In this document: positions 42,879-50,600 of the stretch, piece after piece | Numbering within the stretch: the first letter of the stretch is position 1 | Layout: every line of letters starts with the position of its first letter | Assembly: GCF_021129235.1 (NCBI RefSeq) | Contig: NZ_JAJOMA010000018.1 | Location: 100,914 to 164,913, forward strand | DNA from: Kineosporia mesophila | GTDB taxonomy: Bacteria; Actinomycetota; Actinomycetes; Actinomycetales; Kineosporiaceae | Length of the DNA stretch: 64,000 nt | Direction of reading: 5' to 3' | Made by a program: the position numbers and the translations under genes | The notes under the pieces: generated by a model | Database searches by the model: none | Told to the model about the DNA's origin: nothing | The model's input: the letters and a program-made list of their open reading frames with translations, nothing else

Positions 42879-43757
42879 GTGGAGTCATGGGAGTTCGGGC
42901 GGGCACTACGCCGGTGGCGTGACCGGGTATCGCCGGAGACGGCCGGGCTGCCCCCGGGTGGCCGTCGCCGGGCCATCGGCCTGCGCCGCGAGGAGCTCGC
43001 CGCACTGGCCGGGATCTCGACCGACTACCTGACCCGCCTGGAGCAGGGCCGGTCCACCGCACCGTCTCTCCCGGTCGTCGAGGCGCTCGCCCGGGGCCTG
43101 CACCTGCACGACGCCGAGCGGCACCTGCTCTTCCACCTGGCCGGGCACGTACCGCCGGGGCCGGACATCGTGCCCACCCGCATCACCCCGAGCGTGCAGC
43201 GCCTACTCGGCCGCCTCGACCACACCCCGGTCGCGGTCTATGACGCCACCTGGACCCTGATCATCGCCAACCGTGCCTACGACGCCCTGATGGGCGAGAC
43301 CACCACCTGGCGCGGCCTGGAGCGCAATGCCCTGTGGCGCAACCTGGTCGGGCCGGGCAACCGGGTCGTCCACAGCGCCGACGAGCTGGCCGCGCTCCGG
43401 GCCGGGCAGATCGCCGACCTGCGGATGACCGCGAGCCGCTACCCGGCCGACCACGCCCTGCAACGACTGGTGGAACAGCTCACCCGGCACAGCCCGCTCT
43501 TCGCACAGCTGTGGGACTCCCCCGGACTACAGCGCCCGGCCGGGCCACCGTCGCCGAAACGCAAGACGGTGCTGCACCCTTCGGTTGGGCCGATCGATCT
43601 CGACTGCGACGTCCTGTTCGTCGCCACCGACGACATCCGGATCATGATGTACACCGCCGAACCCGGCACCGGGCACGCCGAGCGCCTGGAACTGGCGCTG
43701 GTCCTGGGAACCCAGTCGCTGGTCGCGGAAAAACTGTCCGGGAAGCCAGGCCTCTGA
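42879..43757 (+). CDS. HTH regulator with MmyB-like ligand domain
   Basis: Regulator of 292 residues. The N-terminal XRE-type HTH reads LRREELAALAGISTDYLTRLEQG and SLPVVEALARGL. The C-terminal part is the PAS-like MmyB ligand-binding domain with TPVAVYDATWTLIIANRAYDALMG, then RNLVGPGNRVVHSADELAA. In Streptomyces this architecture binds small or fatty-acid-like ligands and controls a divergent SDR gene, exactly as arranged here. Start GTG 42879. Confidence 0.92.
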   Translation: MESWEFGRALRRWRDRVSPETAGLPPGGRRRAIGLRREELAALAGISTDYLTRLEQGRSTAPSLPVVEALARGLHLHDAERHLLFHLAGHVPPGPDIVPTRITPSVQRLLGRLDHTPVAVYDATWTLIIANRAYDALMGETTTWRGLERNALWRNLVGPGNRVVHSADELAALRAGQIADLRMTASRYPADHALQRLVEQLTRHSPLFAQLWDSPGLQRPAGPPSPKRKTVLHPSVGPIDLDCDVLFVATDDIRIMMYTAEPGTGHAERLELALVLGTQSLVAEKLSGKPGL

Positions 43758-43769
43758 TACTTGAGGACG

Positions 43770-44426
43770 ATGCCCGCCCCGCCGCGGGCGGCCACCCTTG
43801 CGAGGGTGTCCCGGACAACCAGCCACCACGTCACCGACTCCCTGCGCGCCGGACTGATGGTGGGCGTCCTCAGTTTCGTGATCGGCGCCCTGACCGCCTG
43901 GGCCCAGACCGTGCTGCCGTATTCGCTGTACTCCCTGGCCAATTCGGCGAATGCCTGGGTGCTGGTGATCGTCGTGCTGATTCTCGGGGTCCGGGCCGGC
44001 CCGGCTCTGGCCACCCTGCTGGGATCGGCGAGTTCGGTGCTGCTCATGCTCGGCTTCACCGCGGGCCTGGCCCTGTACGGCAAGCCCTACGACCCCCTGC
44101 TGTGGACACTGTCCAGCGCTGTCGCAGGGCTTTTCATCGGCCTGTCGGCGGCCTGGCTGCGCGGCGACGGCGTGCGCCCGGCCCTGGCCACCGCGGCCCT
44201 GGCCGGTGTGACGATCGGCGAGGCCCTGTTCGGCCTCACCTACGTGCGCGAGACCACCAGCCCGGTCTACTGGATCCTGAGTGGGATCGCCGGGATCACC
44301 TTCCTGGCCGCCATGCTCGCCCGGCGCATCCGCGGGCCCCTCCCGACGGCCGTGGCCCTGGCCGGTGCGGTGGCGGTGATCGTGGTGTTCATCCCGGTCT
44401 ACGGGACGGTGGGCACGTACGCGTGA
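43770..44426 (+). CDS. DUF6518-like membrane protein
   Basis: Integral membrane protein of about 218 residues with six predicted helices, for example LRAGLMVGVLSFVIGALTAWAQ, ANAWVLVIVVLILGV and ALAGAVAVIVVFIPVYG. Short polar loops and the helix pattern match DUF6518. Function unknown. ATG 43770 is chosen; TTG 43761 or GTG 43806 are possible. It follows the regulator gene by 12 bp. A perfect palindrome follows the stop. Confidence 0.7.
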   Translation: MPAPPRAATLARVSRTTSHHVTDSLRAGLMVGVLSFVIGALTAWAQTVLPYSLYSLANSANAWVLVIVVLILGVRAGPALATLLGSASSVLLMLGFTAGLALYGKPYDPLLWTLSSAVAGLFIGLSAAWLRGDGVRPALATAALAGVTIGEALFGLTYVRETTSPVYWILSGIAGITFLAAMLARRIRGPLPTAVALAGAVAVIVVFIPVYGTVGTYA

Positions 44427-44430
44427 GAAG

Positions 44431-44472
44431 AGCCGTTGCCTCCCACCCTGATCAGGGTGGGAGGCAACGGCT
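44431..44472. terminator. 42-bp perfect palindrome, bidirectional terminator
   Basis: Perfect 21-bp arms beginning AGCCGTTGCCTCCCACCCTG with no loop bases. It lies 4 bp after the membrane-protein stop and 23 bp after the nrdJ stop on the other strand, so it can end both transcripts. Confidence 0.82.
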
Positions 44473-44495
44473 TCTGTCCGATGTGGCCCGGAGCG

Positions 44496-47405
44496 TCAGC
44501 TGCAGCCGGAGGTGCTCCCGCAGCCCTCGCAGACGAAGCAGGAACCGGCCGGGCGCATCTTGGTGCCGCAGGTGAAACACATCGGGGCGTCGGCGGTGCG
44601 GCCCTGCATGGCCTCGAACAGCTCGGCCGAGGAGTGCACGGCGGTCGGGGCGGACTTGGCCGTGGCCGCGCCGTTCACGTGGACGACGGGCAGCTGGCTG
44701 GTGGCCTTGCCGGTGGTCAGGGGCTGGGAGGTCTCCTGCGACTGGGCGGACTGGGCGAGGCTTTCGAGCTCTTCCTCGACGTCCTCGCCGTCCTCGTCCT
44801 GGGGCAGGTACGAACCGGTGGCCAGTTCCCGGGCCCGCTCGTCGGCCGAGTAGATGCCCAGCGCCGAGCGCTCCTCGAAGGACAGGTGGTCGAGGGCGAG
44901 GCGGCGGAAGACGTAGTCCATGATGCTCGCGCTCATGCGCACGTCGGGGTCGTCGGTCAGGCCGGCCGGCTCGAAGCGCAGGTTCGTGAACTTCTCGACG
45001 TACGTCTGCAGCGGAACCCCGTGCTGCAGGGCGATACTCACGGCGACGGAGAAAGAGTCCATCATTCCGGCCAGGGTCGAGCCCTGCTTGCCGAGCTTGA
45101 TGAAGACCTCGCCGAGGCCGTCGTCCGGGTAGGAACCGGCCGTCATGTAGCCCTTGGCGCCGCCCACGGTGAAGCGGGTGGTGATCGACGGGCGGGACTT
45201 CGGCAGACGGCGGCGGGTCGGACGGTACTCGACGACCTTCTCCACGACCTTCTCGACCGGGGCGTCGGCCTTCTTCGCCTTGGCGTCGGAGAGCGGCTGG
45301 CCGACCTTGCAGTTGTCGCGGTAGACGGCCAGCGCCTTCAGGCCCAGCTTCCAGCCCTGGAAGTAGACGTCGGCGATGTTCTCGACCGTCGCGTTCTCCG
45401 GCAGGTTGACCGTCTTGGAGATGGCGCCGGACAGGAACGGCTGGGTCGCGGCCATCATGCGCACGTGGCCCATCGGGCGGATGGCGCGCTCGCCCATCGC
45501 GCAGTCGAAGACCTCGTAGTGCTCCGTCTTCAGGCCGGGCGCGTCGATGACGTGACCCTTCTCGCCGATGTACTCGACGATCGCCTCGACGGTCTCCTCC
45601 GCGTAGCCGAGCTTGCGCAGCGCCCGCGGGATGGTCTGGTTGACGATCTGCATCGAGCCGCCGCCGACCAGCTTCTTGAACTTGACCAGCGAGAAGTCCG
45701 GCTCGATACCGGTGGTGTCGCAGTCCATCATGAAGCCGATGGTGCCGGTGGGAGCGAGCAGCGAGGCCTGGGCGTTGCGCCAGCCGTTGACCTCACCGAT
45801 CTTGAGTGACGCCTCCCACTCCTGGGTGGCTGCGCGCTGCACCGCGGCGTCCGTCGGATGCACGGTGCGGATGGTGTCGTTCGCGGCGGCGTGCTTGCGC
45901 ATGACGCGACGGTGGGCCTCGGCGTTGCGCTGGTAACCGTCGTAGGCGCCCACCACCCCGGCGAGCTCGGCCGAACGACGGTACGCCGCACCGGTCATCA
46001 GCGAGGTGATCGACGCGGCGAGCGCCCGGCCGCCCTCGGAGTCGTAGCCCAGGCCCGACTCCATCAGCAGCGCACCGAGGTTTGCGTAGCCGATGCCGAG
46101 CTGGCGGTAGGCGCGGGTGGTCTCGGTGATCGCCGGCGTCGGGAAGTCGGCGAAGCAGATCGAGATGTCCATCGCGGTGATCACGATCTCGACGGCCCGG
46201 GTGAACTTCTCGACGTCGAAACCGCCGTCGGCCTGGACGAACTTGAGCAGGTTCAGAGAGGCCAGGTTGCAGCTGGAGTTGTCCAGGTGCATGTACTCCG
46301 AGCACGGGTTGCTGGCGGTGATCCGGCCGGACTCCGGCGTGGTGTGCCAGTCGTTGATCACGCCGTCGTACTGGATGCCGGGGTCGGCGCACTCCCAGGC
46401 GGCCCGGGCCAGCTTGCCGAACAGTTCCTTGGCGTCGACGTGCTCGATGACCTCGCCGCTGGTGCGGCTGGTCAGGCCGAACTGCTCGCCGAACTCGACG
46501 GCGCGCATGAACTCGTCGCTGACACGGACCGAGTTGTTGGCGTTCTGGTACTGAACGCTGTGAATGTCGCGGCCGCCGAGGTCCATGTCGAAACCGGCGT
46601 CGCGCAGGGCGCGGATCTTGTTCTCCTCGCGCGCCTTGGTCTCGATGAACTCCTCGATGTCGGGGTGGTCGACGTCGAGCACGACCATCTTCGCCGCGCG
46701 GCGGGTGGCGCCGCCGGACTTGATGGTGCCCGCGGAGGCGTCGGCACCGCGCATGAACGACACCGGGCCGGAAGCCGTGCCGCCGCTGTTCAGCAGTTCC
46801 TTCGAGGACCGGATGCGAGAGAGGTTCAGGCCGGCGCCGGAGCCGCCCTTGAAAATGAAACCCTCTTCCTTGTACCAGTTCAGGATCGAGTCCATCGAGT
46901 CGTCGACGGACAGGATGAAGCAGGCGCTGACCTGCTGCGGGGCGCTGGTGCCGACGTTGAACCAAACCGGCGAGTTGAACGCGAAGACCTGGTTGAGCAG
47001 CATCCAGGTGAGCTCGTGCTCGAAGACGTCGCCGTCGGCCTCGGTCAGGAAGTAACCGTTGTCGCGGCCGGCCTTGGTGTAGGTCAGCACGACCCGGTCG
47101 ATGAGCTGCTTGAGGCTCGACTCGCGCGCGTTGGTGCCGACCGCGCCGCGGAAGTACTTGGTGGTGACGATGGTGGACGCGTTGAGGCTCCAGAAGGCGG
47201 GGAACTCGACTCCCTTCTGCTCGAAGATCGTCTCACCCGATCGCCAGTTGGTCTGGACGACGTCGCGTCGCTCCCAGGTCACCTGGTCGTAGGGGTGGAC
47301 CCCCTCGGTGGTGTAGATCCGCTCGATGTTCAGGCCGGTGCGGCGCACCTGTGGTGCGGCGTCGCGGGTCTTCCGCGAGCCTCGGCCCGACGCGGTCTCC
47401 GTCAT
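44496..47405 (-). CDS. nrdJ: vitamin B12-dependent ribonucleotide reductase (class II)
   Basis: Adenosylcobalamin-dependent RNR of 969 residues that makes dNTPs in air or without oxygen. Visible blocks are the early PAFWSLNAST, VFAFNSPVWFNVG, GGSGAGLNLSRIRSS, NPCSEYMHLDNSSCNLASLN with catalytic cysteine region, and LLAPTGTIGFMMDCDTTGIEP. The C-terminus has a zinc-type cluster CFTCGTKM and CFVCEGCGSTSGCS. The length matches Streptomyces NrdJ. nrdR lies upstream on the same strand; a hairpin separates them. Confidence 0.96.
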   Translation of the reverse strand: MTETASGRGSRKTRDAAPQVRRTGLNIERIYTTEGVHPYDQVTWERRDVVQTNWRSGETIFEQKGVEFPAFWSLNASTIVTTKYFRGAVGTNARESSLKQLIDRVVLTYTKAGRDNGYFLTEADGDVFEHELTWMLLNQVFAFNSPVWFNVGTSAPQQVSACFILSVDDSMDSILNWYKEEGFIFKGGSGAGLNLSRIRSSKELLNSGGTASGPVSFMRGADASAGTIKSGGATRRAAKMVVLDVDHPDIEEFIETKAREENKIRALRDAGFDMDLGGRDIHSVQYQNANNSVRVSDEFMRAVEFGEQFGLTSRTSGEVIEHVDAKELFGKLARAAWECADPGIQYDGVINDWHTTPESGRITASNPCSEYMHLDNSSCNLASLNLLKFVQADGGFDVEKFTRAVEIVITAMDISICFADFPTPAITETTRAYRQLGIGYANLGALLMESGLGYDSEGGRALAASITSLMTGAAYRRSAELAGVVGAYDGYQRNAEAHRRVMRKHAAANDTIRTVHPTDAAVQRAATQEWEASLKIGEVNGWRNAQASLLAPTGTIGFMMDCDTTGIEPDFSLVKFKKLVGGGSMQIVNQTIPRALRKLGYAEETVEAIVEYIGEKGHVIDAPGLKTEHYEVFDCAMGERAIRPMGHVRMMAATQPFLSGAISKTVNLPENATVENIADVYFQGWKLGLKALAVYRDNCKVGQPLSDAKAKKADAPVEKVVEKVVEYRPTRRRLPKSRPSITTRFTVGGAKGYMTAGSYPDDGLGEVFIKLGKQGSTLAGMMDSFSVAVSIALQHGVPLQTYVEKFTNLRFEPAGLTDDPDVRMSASIMDYVFRRLALDHLSFEERSALGIYSADERARELATGSYLPQDEDGEDVEEELESLAQSAQSQETSQPLTTGKATSQLPVVHVNGAATAKSAPTAVHSSAELFEAMQGRTADAPMCFTCGTKMRPAGSCFVCEGCGSTSGCS

Positions 47406-47510
47406 ACGTCCGTTCCCCTTTGGTTGCTGCCGGCGGTGTCAGCGACCGCACGACGGCGTGGTTGTGCCAGTCATGGCTCGTGCTCACCGAATTGACGTGC
47501 GTTGTTGTGG

Positions 47511-47550
47511 ACCGCCGCCGCCCGGCCTTCCCCAGCCGGGCGACGGCGGT
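47511..47550 (-). terminator. hairpin between nrdR and nrdJ
   Basis: 16-bp inverted repeat with one mismatch, ACCGCCGCCGCCCGGC / GCCGGGCGACGGCGGT, loop 8 nt, 14 bp past the nrdR stop. It could terminate or attenuate nrdR transcription before nrdJ, or act as an RNA processing site in one operon. Confidence 0.65.
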
Positions 47551-47564
47551 GACTCAGCGGTAAT

Positions 47565-48059
47565 TCAAGAGGTGCTCGACGGGGACGGGGAGCCCGGCTC
47601 GACGCCGGTCGGTTCCCGCTCGGCCCGGAGCACCGTGATGGCCGACTCGAAGTCCTCGAGCGACTCGAAGGCCTGGTAGACGCTGGCGAACCGCAGGTAC
47701 GCGACCTCGTCGAGCTCGCGCAGGGGTACCAGGATGGTGAGGCCCACCTCGTGGGCCTCGATCTCGGCGCACCCGGTGGCCCGGATGGCCTCCTCGACGC
47801 GCTGGGCCAGCCGGGCGAGATCGTCCTCGCCGACCGGGCGCCCCTGGCACGCCTTGCGTACGCCGGTCGCGATCTTCGCGCGGCTGAACGGTTCTGTGGC
47901 TCCCGACCGCTTGACCACGGTCAGGCTGGCGGTCTCCAGCGTGCTGAAACGGCGGCCGCACTCGGGGCACTGCCGGCGGCGGCGGATGGCGGCACCGTCG
48001 TCCGTGCTCCGCGAGTCGACGACCCGGGAATCGGCGTTACGACAGAAGGGACAGTTCAC
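47565..48059 (-). CDS. nrdR: transcriptional repressor NrdR
   Basis: Zinc-ribbon and ATP-cone repressor of ribonucleotide reductase genes (164 residues). The zinc finger is NCPFC and QCPECGRRF; the ATP-cone follows with [24 protein letters not shown]. It senses ATP/dATP and represses nrd operons by binding paired boxes. GTG 48059 has AAGGAGT at good spacing; a frame extending to 48284 is not family sequence. NrdR-box-like sites lie 105-150 bp upstream, suggesting autoregulation. Confidence 0.96.
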   Translation of the reverse strand: MNCPFCRNADSRVVDSRSTDDGAAIRRRRQCPECGRRFSTLETASLTVVKRSGATEPFSRAKIATGVRKACQGRPVGEDDLARLAQRVEEAIRATGCAEIEAHEVGLTILVPLRELDEVAYLRFASVYQAFESLEDFESAITVLRAEREPTGVEPGSPSPSSTS

Positions 48060-48163
48060 GGCGCGACTCCTTCCGGGACACTCGCAGGGCAGGACCGTGG
48101 GTGGATCTGGGGACGGCCCGAGGATGCGTGACTTCGCCCTGTGGGTAACCACTGACTGGCTGT

Positions 48164-48179
48164 TGACTAGATGTGGATG
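48164..48179 (-). promoter_or_regulatory. NrdR-box-like site 1
   Basis: tgaCTAGATGTGGatg on the plus strand resembles actinobacterial NrdR boxes (core CTAGATGTAG). Its centre is 32 bp from site 2, about three helical turns, as expected for paired NrdR boxes. Position and spacing are seen; binding is inferred. Confidence 0.6.
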
Positions 48180-48195
48180 CTTTACAGCTCTGTAA

Positions 48196-48211
48196 CTACT
48201 ACATCTGGGGG
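48196..48211 (-). promoter_or_regulatory. NrdR-box-like site 2
   Basis: ctaCTACATCTGGggg carries the core AGATGTAG on the minus strand. Between the two sites lies another dyad TTACAG-CT-CTGTAA (48182-48195). The remaining 48212-48437 contain nothing I can assign. Confidence 0.6.
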
Positions 48212-48437
48212 CAACGCTAGGCCGGAGGCGGACTCGTTGCAAGCTGCCCACGTGGGAGCCCCGATGCGATATTTGTCGAGCCACACACCCGCCCGCGCCT
48301 TTACGGGCAGAACTACTCCAGTCGGGTGACTACCTGGCGCAACTATAAAGCTACAGAAAGTCGCGGCCCAACGGCGTCCGGATAGCGGATGATCACGAGG
48401 TACGGCCAGGACGGACGACGGCCCGAACGGGCGGGCG

Positions 48438-49004
48438 TCAGGTGCCCGGAAGGGCGATGCGTCGGCCGGCACTCACGGCCGGACCGGGAAGAGCATTGAG
48501 CTCGATGATGTCGGCGACGGTGTCACGCCGATCGGCGTCCGGCGCGATCCGGCCGGCGATCCCCCAGAGCGTCTCCCCCGGGAGCACCGTGTGGTAGCTG
48601 ACCGGAACCGGCCGGGCCTGCGACCCGGCCTCGGCGGGGCGGTCGAGGAGCAGCACCCCGGCGAGGACGGCGAGGACGGCGAGCAGCAGACCCCCACCGC
48701 GCAGGACGACCCGGCCCCGGCGGGTCAGGCGCAGCGGCACGACCCCGGACACCGGGGCCGGCCGACGAGGGACAACCCTCTCCCCGTCGCGCACGACGCG
48801 CAGCCGGGGGCGCCGACCCGGAACACCGACGGCGCCGGAAGCACCGGCAGCCCCTCCGGTGCCGGGCGAGCCGGCGGCCCGCAGCAACGGATGGGCCGTG
48901 ACCCGGCGCGGCCGGGACGGCACCCGGGACACACGCGAGCGGCCGGATCGCACGCGCGGCGCGACCCCGGAACGGGTGGACGGCGGAGCAGACGTCAGGC
49001 TCAT
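48438..49004 (-). CDS. LysM protein, probable SOS-induced division suppressor
   Basis: Protein of 188 residues. An Arg-rich cytoplasmic N-terminus (1-90) precedes one membrane helix ([18 protein letters not shown]) and a C-terminal LysM domain ([19 protein letters not shown], then [13 protein letters not shown]). It is divergent from lexA with tandem SOS boxes in front. This matches the mycobacterial Rv2719c/ChiZ and Bacillus YneA arrangement, proteins made during the SOS response to halt division. Function here is inferred from that synteny. Confidence 0.85.
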   Translation of the reverse strand: MSLTSAPPSTRSGVAPRVRSGRSRVSRVPSRPRRVTAHPLLRAAGSPGTGGAAGASGAVGVPGRRPRLRVVRDGERVVPRRPAPVSGVVPLRLTRRGRVVLRGGGLLLAVLAVLAGVLLLDRPAEAGSQARPVPVSYHTVLPGETLWGIAGRIAPDADRRDTVADIIELNALPGPAVSAGRRIALPGT

Positions 49005-49039
49005 CCTCGACTCCTATCGGCGGGCCTGTGACCAGCTGT

Positions 49040-49055
49040 TCGAACACAGGTTCGA
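49040..49055 (-). promoter_or_regulatory. SOS box 1 (LexA site)
   Basis: TCGAACACAGGTTCGA, a perfect TCGAAC-N4-GTTCGA palindrome 35 bp upstream of the LysM start. Confidence 0.92.
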
Positions 49056-49071
49056 TCGAACAGGTGTTCCA
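49056..49071 (-). promoter_or_regulatory. SOS box 2 (LexA site)
   Basis: TCGAACAGGTGTTCCA follows box 1 without a gap, with one mismatch to the consensus. The two boxes are head-to-tail and would hold two LexA dimers side by side. Confidence 0.82.
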
Positions 49072-49107
49072 TGTCTACCACTGCGCGGCGGAAAATCCGC
49101 GACACGT

Positions 49108-49123
49108 TCGAACACTTGTTTGA
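49108..49123 (+). promoter_or_regulatory. SOS box 3 (LexA site, lexA promoter)
   Basis: TCGAACACTTGTTTGA, one mismatch to the consensus, 71 bp upstream of the lexA ATG. It is probably the autoregulatory site of lexA. Confidence 0.88.
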
Positions 49124-49194
49124 AAGTGTCGCCGCGCTTTCCTAGGGTGATCGTGTCCGGCGGACCGCCGGGCACAGGGTCATGGAGGTGGCAG

Positions 49195-49947
49195 ATGGCA
49201 GACGATCGGACCGCCGGCGCGGCGGTACCGGAGAAGGGGAGTGCGACGGTGCGCACGCTCCCCGACGGCCCTCCCGACGGCGACGGCCTCACCGTTCGTC
49301 AGCGGCGGGTGCTGGAGACCATCCGGGAGACCGTCGACCGGCGCGGCTACCCGCCCACCATGCGCGAGATCGGTGAGGCGGTCGGCCTCACCAGCCCCAG
49401 CAGCGTGGCCCACCAGCTCACCAGCCTGGAGAAGAAGGGCTTCGTCCGCCGCGATCCGAACCGGCCGCGCGCGATCGAGGTGATCATGCCGGGCGAGCGG
49501 GCGACCCTGGGCCGGACCGCGACCGCGGGTGGGGCGGCCTTCCAGGTGGAGACCGCCGGTGACACGCAGCCCGCGGCGTCGTACGTGCCCCTCGTCGGCC
49601 GGATCGCGGCCGGTGGCCCGATCCTGGCCGAGCAGGCCGTGGAAGACGTCTTCGCGCTGCCCCGGCAGCTGGTCGGCGACGGTGAGCTGTTCCTGCTCAA
49701 GGTCGTCGGTGACTCGATGATCGACGCCGCGATCTGCGACGGCGACCTGGTGGCGGTCCGCCGTCAGCCGGTGGCCGAGAACGGCGAGGTGGTGGCCGCG
49801 ATGATCGACGGCGAGGCCACGGTCAAGACGTTCAAGCGCAAGGGCGACGACATCTGGCTGCTCCCGCACAACGAGGCGTACAAGCCGATCCCGGGGAACG
49901 ACGCGACGATCCTGGGCCGCGTGGTCGCGGTCATGCGCCGGGTCTGA
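49195..49947 (+). CDS. lexA: SOS repressor LexA
   Basis: LexA repressor and self-cleaving protease of 250 residues. An N-terminal winged helix ([14 protein letters not shown] to [16 protein letters not shown]) is followed by the cleavage site A139-G140 in RIAAGGP and the catalytic Ser174 (VGDSMID) and Lys211 (EATVKTFKR). ATG 49195 has GGAGG 6 nt upstream. An N-terminal leader of about 30 residues before the HTH is normal in actinobacteria. Confidence 0.97.
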   Translation: MADDRTAGAAVPEKGSATVRTLPDGPPDGDGLTVRQRRVLETIRETVDRRGYPPTMREIGEAVGLTSPSSVAHQLTSLEKKGFVRRDPNRPRAIEVIMPGERATLGRTATAGGAAFQVETAGDTQPAASYVPLVGRIAAGGPILAEQAVEDVFALPRQLVGDGELFLLKVVGDSMIDAAICDGDLVAVRRQPVAENGEVVAAMIDGEATVKTFKRKGDDIWLLPHNEAYKPIPGNDATILGRVVAVMRRV

Positions 49948-49999
49948 AGCAACAGATCTGAGGCAACGGGGTCTGAGACAACGGGTCTGAGGCAACGGG
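49941..49999 (+). repeat. 14-15 bp tandem repeats over the lexA stop codon
   Basis: Four units of about 14-15 bp, ggtctgaggcaacg with small changes, followed by a partial fifth. The TGA inside the first unit is the lexA stop codon. The rest of the gap to 50336 holds the hairpin at 50072 and no gene. Confidence 0.8.
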
Positions 50000-50071
50000 T
50001 CGAGAACACCAGCAGCAACTGCCGCAACACCACCCGAAGGGCGTCCGCACGGAAGTGGACGCGAGAGCCGA

Positions 50072-50100
50072 GCCGGTTCCGCCCGACCAGCGGAGCCGGC
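50072..50100 (+). terminator. hairpin downstream of lexA
   Basis: GCCGGTTCCGC / GCGGAGCCGGC, 11 bp with one G-T mismatch and a 7-nt loop. A likely lexA terminator. Confidence 0.6.
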
Positions 50101-50336
50101 TTCGCCGTGTCCAGGGCCGTTCGGCCTGCGTCCGGGTGTTCGATCTCACCGGGGCCGTTCAGGGGTTTGACCGGCCGGGGCCCGGTGAGCGCCCCGGCGT
50201 CGCGCTACTGTCCTGCGGGCGTCGAAAGTGTTTCGTTCCGGTTGCCCCGGGAGAAACACCGGTGAACGCCCCACCGGCAGATATGGCACCGAACCGGCCC
50301 GAAAACGCGGGCCGGACGGACGGAAAGGATCGAGCT

Positions 50337-50597
50337 GTGTCCGATCTCGTGGTTGACCTCACGGTCGTGGAAATCGACTCGACCGTGCGCGCTGTGCTCG
50401 CCCGCCAGCTTCAGGTCCCCGCCGACGCCCTGGCCGGGGCCGGCCCGCTGGCCCCGGTGCTCGACGACGCCGCCCGCCCGGCGCTGCTGACCGCGATGGG
50501 TGAGGCGCTCGACGCGACCTTCCCCGACGACTTCCTCGACGGCGTGCACACCGTCAACGACCTGACCAGCGCGGTCCGGGTCTCGCTGCGCGCCTGA
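50337..50597 (+). CDS. acyl-carrier-protein-like small protein
   Basis: Acidic protein of 86 residues with the four-helix pattern of acyl carrier proteins: VVEIDSTVRAVLARQLQVPADALAG, then ALLTAMGEALDATFPDDFLDGVHTVNDLTSAV. The expected phosphopantetheine attachment motif (G-x-DSL) at the start of helix 2 reads LDDAARPALL, with no serine. So it is ACP-like in fold but probably not a functional carrier. GTG 50337 has GGAAAGGA upstream. It ends 3 bp from the convergent dinG gene. No biosynthetic genes are adjacent. Confidence 0.65.
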   Translation: MSDLVVDLTVVEIDSTVRAVLARQLQVPADALAGAGPLAPVLDDAARPALLTAMGEALDATFPDDFLDGVHTVNDLTSAVRVSLRA

Positions 50598-50600
50598 GCC

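Noticed and set aside
47406..47564. Possible cobalamin riboswitch before nrdJ
   Set aside because: The class II enzyme uses B12, but the 159-bp gap is too short for a full cobalamin riboswitch and is largely filled by a simple GC hairpin; no B12-box-like sequence was seen.
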